Positions 55,500 to 64,000 of a stretch of DNA of 64,000 bases are shown piece after piece. A program made the position numbers and the translations under genes. The stretch spans positions 1-64,000 of the forward strand of contig BQMJ01000051.1 in assembly GCA_025991245.1 (NCBI GenBank). Reading direction: 5' to 3'. Origin of the DNA: Galdieria partita. Lineage: Eukaryota > Rhodophyta > Bangiophyceae > Galdieriales > Galdieriaceae. Within the stretch, counting starts at the first letter, position 1. Each line of letters starts with the position of its first letter. The notes under the pieces are model-generated. The model searched no databases and had not been told where the DNA came from. It worked only from the letters and a program-made list of their open reading frames with translations.

Positions 55500-57001
55500 A
55501 TGAAGAATCTAAAGCCTATCCTCGGAATATTGCTGTATGTATGCACTCTATTCGAACTCAGTGCAGCATATGGATACCCATCGCAAAGTACTTATTCAAC
55601 TGAGTATACTCCAAGTAGTTACAATCAATACTCTCCTTATCAATATTCGTATATTCCATATCCAACATCCACTCCTTCTTACAAACAGTATGAATACCTT
55701 CCACTTTGTGCATTGGTATGTGAAGACTGTCTCCAATGCTATCAACAAGTAAGTGATTTTTCTACCAGACGTATATCGTTTATTCATGTTACTTTATCTA
55801 GTATGAATTCGTTTATCCTTGGGGACTCGATATTCTGTACTGTAAAAACTACGGAAAGTATTGTTCTTCTAAGGCATCGGACTATTCACGTGGAATGTAT
55901 TCCATGTCTCAAGCTTATTCTACAGTATCTCCTATGCAATATCCACAACCTCCTATGACATATACGTATCCACCATGGTGAGTCTTTCATTCATTTCTAT
56001 TTATCATATCATCACAACCACAATTAGGTATGTGGATTGTCATATTACTTGCTTTGATTGTCTCCTGGTAAGATGAATATTTATACTTGAACTTTCGAGT
56101 AATCATTTCCTCTGTTTAGTGCCTCTGGGAGTTTGGCTTTATCTATGAGTCTCCCAAACAAATAACGAATGAATATCAAAACTATGGCTATGGTTTAATG
56201 CTATATTCTCAACCGTCGCAATCATATATGCCAAGCAGTTCTATGACAAGTTCAGATAGTTCTTCATCATCATCATCAACAACAACAACAACAACAACAG
56301 TCACAAGTCAAGACGCTCCTTCAACAATCGCTCCAAGTGCTAGTGCGATGTCCTCTCCTTCTAATTTGGTTTCATTTCAACCATCAACTAATAGTCAACT
56401 GGAGGCGTCTGATGTAAGTGCAACACAACTGCCCTTCAACGTCTTTGTGGTTCCTTGCAATGGTTGTGCAACTCCAGTACCTACCCAAGCTCCAATTCCA
56501 ACTGAAGCTCCCATACCAACAGAAGCTCCTGAACCTGTTTCAACAGCAATTCCTCTTACAACCGTTCAACCACTGCCTACTGGAATTGTTATTTCAAGTA
56601 ACGTTCCTGAATCTTCCCAGATTCCCAGTCTTTCAACCAGTTCGACACCTTCATCGTTCTCAACTCCAACGATACTAGCTCAACCAACTTTATCTCCTAT
56701 AAGTTTCAGTTCCAACCCAACTACTCAACCCATTTTTGGAACTGTTCCAACCAGTAGCGTCAGTCAACCTACAAATGTGATATTCAATGGGCCACTTTTG
56801 ACGCCATCACCAACTTTCAATTCCTTTCCATCAGCTACAACTATACCAAGCTTCAGTTCAGGGGATATTTCCAATGGATTCCCATCATTCTCTGCTAATC
56901 CGACAGTCAGTCCCAGTGACTTGAGTGGAAGTACTAGTACATTTTCAGCGTTTCCTGTACCTACTTCAAGTTTTCCAGTAGAAACGACTATTTTCTTTTA
57001 A
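55500..57001 (+). CDS. Secreted Tyr/Cys-rich protein with long Ser/Thr/Pro tail
   Basis: Four exons (55500-55748, 55802-55977, 56028-56067, 56120-57001), introns 50-53 bp, 448 residues. Signal peptide (PILGILLYVCTLFELSAA). Head: Tyr/Pro/Ser-rich repeats, a C-x3-C-x2-C-x2-CYQQ cluster, then YPWGLDILYCKNYGKYC, a second Tyr/Ser-rich stretch, and VDCHITCFDCLLCLWEFGF. The last 270 residues are a mucin-like Ser/Thr/Pro tail with short acidic PTEAP repeats. Head organisation matches the next gene, including the intron after CYQQ. Likely a cell-wall or secreted matrix protein; tyrosines may cross-link and Ser/Thr may be glycosylated (inference). Confidence 0.85.
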
Positions 57002-57508
57002 AAAATGAAAGAACCATAGACATATGCAAGAAAGAGCTGTCGATTAGTGATTGTGTTACATTCAGCAGAAAACAGTTAGTACTGTTGAAAGTCAAAGGAC
57101 TTTGAATAAAGCTAAAGGTTGCATTTATTTTTCAAACAAGTATACGATAAGCTATTTTGCGCATCCAATATTTGCAGTATAGTATACAACAATGGTTCTA
57201 TGTGTACTATTCAGAATAGCAGAAAATTTCCTGTTCTAAAGAAATCATAACGACTGTGCTCCATTCATATAGAACATCTCATATCAGTATGTCCAATGGA
57301 ATCGGCATCCATAGAAAAATGCAAAAGTAGCTTTGAAATTGCCGTTGCACCAATCAGTGTTCATTTGGTTCTATTGTGTCTTGTAGAAAGGAAAAATGCG
57401 GTATCATGAGTTGGCTTTGAGGTTGGAAAATAACGCTTTACAATATATAAAAGCAACTCCTTTCCCAATTTATTTTTGGTATTGTGTTTTGGTACATTTT
57501 GCGAAGTC
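57002..57508. other. Intergenic between tandem secreted-protein genes
   Basis: About 500 bp. Holds the 3' flank of the first gene and the promoter of the second, with a TATA-like element at 57444. No other feature. Confidence 0.6.
57444..57451 (+). promoter_or_regulatory. TATA-box-like element
   Basis: TATATAAA (in CAATATATAAAAGC) about 60 bp upstream of the ATG at 57509. Confidence 0.5.
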
Positions 57509-58244
57509 ATGAACAAAGTTTCTCTCGTTTCTTTTCTATTATTTGGAGTTGTGATATATGCAGTCGCAGGACCTCTCAAAAACTCTGAAATAGCATCAAA
57601 AGTTAGAGGATATAGCAGCGCCTATAGTCCTGCCTATTCATCACCGATGTATTCTTCTCCATATGAACCTTCTTACAGTCCTACATACACAACTTATCCA
57701 TGGATCCAACCTTGTGCTCAAGCTTGTGCAGGTTGTCTCTACTGCTATCAACAAGTAAGTCTATCTTGAACTTTCAGTTTTCATGCTGTTGATATTTCTC
57801 AAGTACAATTTCTATTACCCATATGGTCTTGATATTCTCTATTGCAACAACTTTGACAAGTATTGTCCATCAGGATATGTTCGACCAACTCCTTATCAAT
57901 ATTCCTCTTACTCTCGTGGAGCTTATAGTTCATCATCTTCCTATGCTACTCCAACCTATTCATCTTCTTATTCTACTCCGATGTATACATCTTCTTATTC
58001 AACCAACACCTACACCTCCTATGAAACTCCTCCTATGACTTATTACTATCCAGAGTGGTATTTGGAATGTTATCAATGGTGCTTTGAATGTCTCTTGTGC
58101 AACTTGGAATATGGTTTCTATTATATCCAAGAACCGACTCCCTCTCCTTATTACCCAAGTTATTCAAGTTCTTATCCAATGTACAGTAGCAGTTCAAGCT
58201 ACAACAGTTATCCGTCTTATACAACCAGCGCTTATAGCTCATAA
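57509..58244 (+). CDS. Secreted Tyr/Cys-rich protein, short paralogue
   Basis: Two exons (57509-57754, 57804-58244), intron 49 bp at the same point after CYQQ as in the gene at 55500; 228 residues. Signal peptide (VSLVSFLLFGVVIYAVAG). Then come YSSAYSPAYSSPMYSSPYEP repeats, CAQACAGCLYCYQQ, the shared YPYGLDILYCNNFDKYC block, many S/T-Y repeats, and CYQWCFECLLCNLEYGFYY. It ends in Tyr/Ser/Pro repeats instead of the long Ser/Thr/Pro tail, and lacks two introns of its relative. Tandem duplicates with unequal tails. No known domain. Confidence 0.85.
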
Positions 58245-58692
58245 AACAAAGATGGATTTGCAGGCGAAGGGTGCCTAAAGACTATTGGTTTGTTCAGTGA
58301 ACTTTTAGATTAATGAGATCAATAAACTTCTTGGGAAGTTGTTCCAAGAGCACTGTGTCGTTCAATAATCGCTGTAGTCTTTCAATCACTTCTAATTGCT
58401 TACAGGAAAAGTCGTCAAATTCGAGTTGCTAAGTGTTTTACTGCATTTCAATTACAATAGATATAGCAAGACTCCGACTCTTGTATCTTTTAGTCATCAT
58501 AATACTTTTGATATGACGCATAAATGTATTACTGTGCAAAATACTTATTTTCAAAAGTTTTCATGACGTTCACGACTTCTGAACCAGTAACTCACGTGTT
58601 CAAGCCTTATACCATCAAAAGGATTTCGGCTAATGTCATCTAACTTATCAAAGATTGACAATATTTTTTAAAATGTAGCTGTTCAAAAGCTT
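58245..58692. other. Convergent intergenic region
   Basis: 3' flanks of the secreted-protein gene (+) and the R3H/G-patch gene (-). AT-rich, nothing recognised. Confidence 0.6.
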
Positions 58693-60408
58693 TCATCTTG
58701 GCCCTTCTCCACTTCCAAGCCCAGCTCTCGGAGGACGAATATGTACTTGAACAGGTTGAGTCAAACCTGCTTCTTCTCGGTTAGGATGTCCCAAACTTTG
58801 GCCTTTGGACCAGCCCATTGACTGTAACATACTTCGATAACTTAGAAAAGTTCCAAGAACAGTCTATTTCCATTACATACCGATGACCAATATTATCTTC
58901 TCCAATGTCAACTGCCAAGGATCTTTCCAATTCTCTACGACCACGAGCACTGTGCGTACTTGCACTTGCCATGTTTAATGTTGCTACTTAACATTTAAAA
59001 ACATATTTCAAGAATAGTCACTCAAGACTCACTTCTTTTTGGGATTTTTTTCTTGTTTTTTGTATTTATATCGCTTCCTAGTCCGACCTCATTCAAAATG
59101 GTTTCGATGGTTTCTTCTTGAGGAAACTTCCATGAAGAGACTCGGCACACTGTAACTGAACGTCGTCCTTCTTTTCCATGACTCTTACTTGGAATCCCAC
59201 ATGCTTCCTAGAAGAGAATATATTTCTTCATCATAACAAACAAGAATCGTAACTCTTACAGCAAATTTATGAATAGCAAGACGCAAGTGTCGATTCATAC
59301 TAGGAAAAGTATATCTCTTACTTTTACCTTTTTGAAGAAAACTACGAATTCGACGAAATGACTGGAGAGCTAAATTTCGCTTAGAACCATTGGATAGTCC
59401 TCTCTTTTTCTTTCTAAACAACACAAGTTATAGAAGATATGTTTTCAAAGACAATATATTTTCATACTTGAAAGACGTCAAATTCATGGCATATTCAAGC
59501 TCATCATCTATCATTTTCGAATATAAACGCTGAAGATGCTTTTTCATACCACTTCGAGAAATGGGAAACTGAGACCAATCAAGTCCTTTCATCGTTTCTA
59601 AAGTATTCATCGACTGCTTTTTATGACTACGTCGATTCTCTTTAACAAAAGTTGCTTGTCTGTCCAAGCGTCTGAACCGCTGCTTGCTCTGTGCAAAGGG
59701 TCTTGAAAACTTTTCTTCAAAATATTTGCTATCATTGGATAAGCCATATATCAACCAATTGTCGTCTTTGGCAAAACTTTTCTCCAGTTTGTTGCGGTTT
59801 GTAACGCTAACTAGATCAAAGTCTTTTTGTCTTTCACTGCTTGGATCTGTTTCTGATCTTGTCTTCAATATTTGCTTAATTTTTTGTATCTTTTGTTTTA
59901 AATATTGAATGTATTCCAAGGCTTCCTCATCTGTCATCTGATGAATAGCTTCCGAGTCAAAACTTTCCAAAGCTTCGTCACTTTCACTAGGTACAGCCTC
60001 ACAAACGTTGGAGACTTGATTGGAACAAGTATCTGACTCTTCGTAGTCTTCCCATTTGATATCAACTTTCGAAGAATCACTCAAGTCTTCTTCACTTGTA
60101 TCGTTGGAAATACTCAAGTTAGGGCTTGGGGTTAGGTCTCTTTGCAATTCAGTATACTTCTCAACATCCACCACTTGCAAGGTATTTTCTCCATTCAACT
60201 CTAAATTTTCAACATAGTCTGTAACTATGTCGGAGTCTAAAGAATCACCAAAACTGCCATTTTCACTGTCCTGAGAATCTGAAAACATAGTTTCCCTTTT
60301 ACTAAAGCTCACAGGTTTCATTTTATTCCCTGTATTGTATACAACATGTTCCTCAAAACGCTTTTTATATATATGACGAGTTCTTCTACCTCCTCTTCTT
60401 CGAGTCAT
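58693..60408 (-). CDS. R3H and G-patch domain protein (SQS1/PFA1-like)
   Basis: Five exons (59468-60408, 59260-59413, 59033-59207, 58881-58983, 58693-58831), introns 49-54 bp, 503 residues. Start MTRRRGGRRTRH, Arg/Gly-rich as in the family. The middle is acidic and Ser-rich. Residues about 360-420 are an R3H domain (MNRHLRLAIHKFAEACGIPS then SHGKEGRRSVTV). Residues about 450-475 are a G-patch (NIGHRMLQSMGWSKGQSLG). The last two exons are in frame with the rest through a 49-bp intron (58984-59032), so this is one gene and not a separate 76-residue protein. Known yeast SQS1/Pfa1 activates the DEAH helicase Prp43 in ribosome assembly and spliceosome disassembly. Nuclear or nucleolar role inferred. 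Confidence 0.85.
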
Positions 60409-60845
60409 ATCGTTCCACGTTATGCTGACTAAACTAACAACGAAATCCAAATTACCGAGTCGGTAACTTTTCTCAATAGCATTTATAGATTCAGACTCAT
60501 TTCTAGTTCCTTTAAGTAAAACGGCTCTTTACGAATCCTTACTTGTGCCTCATATAGAAAGTTGTGGTTTGCATTCTTGCAACTTTCGAGACATTATTCA
60601 TTTGAAGAAGTATTTTATGTCATATATGACATCTATTTTTGTTTCTATTTCGAAATGAACAGGTCAAATGTTGTCAAACCATAAACAGTTTGTTAAAAGG
60701 CAAAAACAAATGTACGCAAACCGTTCCAAACACTCTTTATTCGCCTTTTCAAAGGATTCTTCGTTTCCTAATCCATCCATTACAATAACTTCTGAGGGAT
60801 ATAGCAAACGAATAACCACTCGACGAATTTCTTTCATAATAAACC
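60409..60845. other. Intergenic, nothing recognised
   Basis: Upstream flank of the R3H/G-patch gene and 3' flank of the TPR gene (both minus strand). The + strand frame that begins here runs antisense over the TPR gene and is not supported. A CCCTAAG at 60844 is part of the TPR stop region, not a telomere relic. Confidence 0.6.
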
Positions 60846-62362
60846 CTAAGCAAGTTTTGCCTCAGCAATCCACTGCCAGAAATGCTTCTTTTCCAGCTTC
60901 GCATCACAAGTCTTCTTCCACCACTTGTCTCTTTGTTGACTATCCGATTCAAAGCTATCAAAATATAAGCCCATGTAGAAACAGGCTACGCAAGAAATAT
61001 TAGGAGGTAGCTGTTCCAACTAGAAACAATTGTAAGTGGTTGGAAATTATCAACTGATATGTCTCACCTCCTTTTCTAGTCCGGAAATGTTTAGTGAAGG
61101 AGTCGTGTATAGTTGCCAAAGTTTTCCCAAAGAATCGTCCATCACCTTTGGCTTCACCCAATCTTCTGTGGCTTCCGCAATGGCTGAATTCTTGTCAGAA
61201 GATTTGGCCTATGGATATTCTCATTGGTCTTTTAACTAACTTTTGGGAGTGTTCTCTTGCCTTGATTGCCAAAACCCACAATGCTCCTTCCGTAGTTTGT
61301 TTATCCAATAAACCATCAATAGCAACGCATTCTCTGGCATCGTCATATCGTTCCATAAAATAATACGCTGTAGCTATCATAACTTGTCAACACAAACTCA
61401 TTCAAATACTCACATAAGTACCTCTTTGAATGTTCAATGGAGGACCTGACCACTCAGGAAGATAAGGTTCGATCTCTTCCCTGATTTCATGTAAACTACT
61501 CAACTCATTCCCCAAACCGTAAATATTCAACACGGTAGCTTCATCAAACGAATCAACTGCATCTTTCCAACGGCCCATTCGAAGAAATATGGAAGCCCTA
61601 TCACATCTAAGTTTTCTACTGTAAACTAAGCATTGTTATAAACACCTTCTTTCTAAAGGATCTGGCAGGTTAAGGCCACTCATAATACTCTGATTCATCT
61701 CCTCCACAGCTTGTTCAAAACGTTCATAACGCTCATATACTGTTGCTCTAAGAAAGGCTGGCCAAGGATGAGTTTCTTCATACAGTTGCGATAATTGTTC
61801 CGCTTTGTTCCATTCCAACTCAAAGGTGCCTTCCTACAACCCCTACCAGTTACCAAAGCGACAATTGGAAATAAATAAACAAAACATACCGGTAAGTTGC
61901 TGATCTCTCTGATACGAGCTAGGCGTTCTTCTTCTGAAGTCGTAGGTTGTGGTGGGAAAAGAGATAATCGAGGCTCAACGGTTCCTTCCATAGTGGGAAG
62001 GGAAAAGGAGGGAGCTCTGTTGGTACCATTCAACGAAGAGTCTGCTTGTTGTTGATCTGTTGAAACAGATTCGTTCCCTTCACCACCCAACTGTGTATCG
62101 TTGCTCTTTTCTTCTTCAGTGTTAGAAAGACAGCAGTAATTCCAAGATAAGTAACTGAAATAGTCAGCAAGATAAAAGGGTAACGGTAGAGTTGTCTTTA
62201 CCGTCTGTCTTGTCTTGTAACTTTCTCCCGAAACAAAATATAAGATCTACCCTTGTTATGTAATTTGTTTCTTTGTGGAGCTCTTGCTACAACTTTAGTG
62301 GCCTTTAGACAGCCACTATGGCCGCTTAAGAAAGCGCTAACTTTGATATCCACAAAGCCCAT
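60846..62362 (-). CDS. TPR protein with probable organelle leader
   Basis: Seven exons (62202-62362, 61890-62154, 61646-61833, 61422-61606, 61237-61373, 61068-61190, 60846-61019), sum 410 residues with consistent phases. The exon 4/5 and 5/6 junctions are my best choice among near alternatives. N-terminus is basic and Ser-rich without acids for 50 residues (KVSAFLSGHSGCLKATKVVA), typical of plastid or mitochondrial import. Helical pairs follow: PWPAFLRATVYERYERFEQA, CDRASIFLRMGRWKDAVDSF, ATAYYFMERYDDARECVAI. They match the TPR pattern. Similar plastid TPR proteins in plants and algae have no defined enzymatic role. C-terminal exon Trp/Lys-rich. Intron 3 is only 39 bp. Confidence 0.75.
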
Positions 62363-62769
62363 CCAATATACCATACTCTGCCAAGCTTTAGTCGGGTCAC
62401 TTAATTCGTAAAATTGGTAAGAATGAATATTTTACAAACAAATATCAAACAGATTTCAACAATAAAGCATAACGATTACTTCATTGTTAAAGATGGAAAC
62501 AACAAATGTTGTCGAATAAAAGCTGCAATTATGTCTAGCAACTCATTCAGTAGAGTTTGTTTTCCAAAGTTTGTCTCGAAAGAATTCCAACTCTCAGGAA
62601 TCCTTTCTATCTCTGTAAGTGGTTCTGCATAAAGTAGAAACTTTCAGATATAGCCGAAACGATGTCCAAGTTAACAAGTCCAAGTTACTAAATATAGAAA
62701 TTCAATCATGCCCACTTCATCTGAATTTCGCATACTTGAGAGAACCGTTTTTCTTGTGGATTTGCCAAG
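62363..62769. other. Divergent intergenic region
   Basis: About 400 bp between the TPR gene (-) and the syntaxin gene (+), so both promoters are here. No clear TATA element or other feature. Confidence 0.6.
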
Positions 62770-64000
62770 ATGGATCGCCTAACCGAGTTGAGAAACATGG
62801 TAAGTCCCGGGAGCGGAAGCGAAAGAGAAAACGATGATATAATACAAGCAGCTTCAAGGGTACTACGTGGAGACTTTGAAGAAGAGGGTAAGTTACTATG
62901 AGAAAATCGACGCGAATCGTAGTAAACAAAGGTTGTCAGATGAGGGTAACGACCGTCCACAAGGAGAAGAAAGCAAAAATATCTTGGACGAACTAGAGGA
63001 AGGTTTAGAGAATTTACAACATAAAATTTTCTCTCCTTTCTCTAAGAAGAAATCTTCCAAAGAGGTATATGACCTTTCTAGACTACTTGGAATATTTTGA
63101 CACCTTGTTACTGAATGAAAGGATGTCGAAAGTGGCCGCTTTCAAAGTAGACAGACTACTCAATTATCAGGAAATGGAGAAAATAATGTTTTGACTTCTT
63201 TTTATGAAGATGTTGACTCAGTAAAGGCTCTTATTGAAAAACTCAAGCTACAAACAAAGGCGGTGTCACAGAAGCACAGGTATGTTTTCTCTTGCTCTAT
63301 ATACTCTATACTTTTTTAAAATCGACTCTAAAAGAGCTGCCTTGGAAGACCCAACTAACGCGACAAAGGTTGAGGAAGAACTTATGACGGAGACCTCTTT
63401 AGCGAGAGAACTTGCTGTTGGTATAAAACGACGGTTAGATAAAATGAAAGTGTGCTATTATCGTATTCTTTAAGAGGTGATATGACTGTATTGCCATTTT
63501 TAGGAATTACAAAGTAAAGTGGAAAGAGAAAAGGGCCAAGGATGTGCAGAAGCTCGTATTATTGCAGGTTTGAATTAGTTCAGCATTTATTGGCTGCATA
63601 TATTGATTCTCTTTGTAAAAGGAACGCAAGGAGCTTTGGCAAAACGTTTTATGAATGCAATGCGTGAATTTCAGAACGTTCAAGAAGAATGTGAGAATGA
63701 CATGAGAGAGCAGGTAAGATGGAAAGCTGAAATGTTTTCTCAAAGGCAAAATATTTTTATGTAGGCAGAAAGACAACTAAAAATCATCAACCCCAGAATA
63801 AGCAAAACAGAAATTGACACCGTGTTAGATGCTACAGGTTCAGGTGGCAATGCAAGTTCTGAAATACTGAGACAGCAGGTAAGTGAATAACTAAGCTTTA
63901 CAATTTCTTTTTAACACTTGCTTTAAGATGCTCATGGCCCGAGATGGCGACTATAATTCCATAAGACTGGTTATGGAAGATGTTGAGGAGCGTACTAGGG
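62770..64000 (+). CDS. Syntaxin (Qa-SNARE), 3' end outside window
   Basis: Eight exons seen (62770-62887, 62940-63064, 63122-63279, 63335-63449, 63504-63567, 63622-63713, 63765-63878, 63928 onward), introns 49-57 bp, phases consistent. N-terminal MDRLTELRNMVSPGSGSERE and an acidic linker, then the Habc bundle: FYEDVDSVKALIEKLKLQTK, RRLDKMKELQSKVE, and FMNAMREFQNVQEECENDMR. The pre-SNARE segment ends in ERQLKIINPRISKTEIDTVL. The SNARE helix and membrane anchor are beyond 64000; the last codons read RLVMEDVEERTR. Known role: membrane fusion at the plasma membrane or endomembranes. The first intron boundary (acceptor TTGTCAG at 62939) is chosen by phase. Confidence 0.88.

Noticed and set aside
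58781-58972. Separate small G-patch gene
   Set aside because: Joined in frame to the R3H gene through a 49-bp intron.
60841-60850. AAACCCTAAG as interstitial telomere repeat
   Set aside because: A single unit overlapping the stop codon of the TPR gene; no array.
60668-61003. 111-codon + strand frame
   Set aside because: Overlaps the last exon of the TPR gene, whose minus-strand reading is supported by consistent splice phases.
1-64000. Retroviral, LTR, Polinton or other virus-like elements; CRISPR arrays
   Set aside because: No reverse transcriptase, integrase, capsid or polymerase motifs, no long terminal repeats, and no regularly spaced short repeats were seen.

Overview
The window is a chromosome end from a photosynthetic eukaryote, most likely a cyanidialean red alga of the Galdieria type. 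The left edge is a C-rich telomeric array. The right half is dense with nuclear genes cut by very short introns (about 46-76 bp, GT-AG, with one GC-AG). Two genes encode red-algal type light-harvesting (Lhcr) proteins, a plastid-type lysine pathway gene (dapB) is present, and base composition is AT-rich. The genus is an inference from these traits; no marker gene settles it.

Layout. 1-300: telomere repeats. 290-990: a roughly 350-bp subtelomeric block repeated in tandem. 990-8300: gene-free DNA that is T-rich on the + strand. About 8.5-16.3 kb: strand bias flips to A/C-rich and the DNA holds several diverged, decayed copies of one longer repeat, with coding remnants including P-loop-like pieces. 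16.4-35.9 kb: a subtelomeric cluster of large P-loop NTPase genes. Four share the signature FAP-x-(M/L)-(F/Y)-GSGK (16422-19055, 20017-22116, 27870-29987, and 30777-32879 on the minus strand). They carry a C-terminal domain resembling a PD-(D/E)XK nuclease fold in which the usual acidic residue is alanine; the first also ends in a SAM domain. A fifth gene (23885-26289) belongs to the RHS/Crinkler-like NTPase class and has a nuclear-localisation-like basic patch. A broken chimeric copy (about 33030-35880) joins first-family and fifth-gene sequence. Near-identical patches between otherwise diverged members show recent gene conversion.

From about 37.5 kb the chromosome turns into ordinary gene-dense DNA: PPIL4-type cyclophilin/RRM protein, S-adenosylmethionine synthetase, sugar-transporter-like MFS protein, a secreted Cys-rich repeat protein, an OCIA-like membrane protein, 4-hydroxy-tetrahydrodipicolinate reductase, a phospholipid scramblase-like protein, an AMSH-type JAMM deubiquitinase, two Lhcr genes flanking a coiled-coil protein, two tandem secreted Tyr/Cys-rich proteins, an R3H/G-patch protein (SQS1-like), a TPR protein with a likely organelle leader, and a syntaxin cut by the window end.

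The candidate new system is the subtelomeric NTPase cluster: several linked paralogues with ATPase, degenerate nuclease-like and SAM modules, mosaicism and pseudogenes. This is the pattern expected of a fast-evolving conflict, defence or effector-like family in a free-living alga. Function is inferred only. I saw no tRNA, rRNA, CRISPR array, or viral or retroelement coding region.
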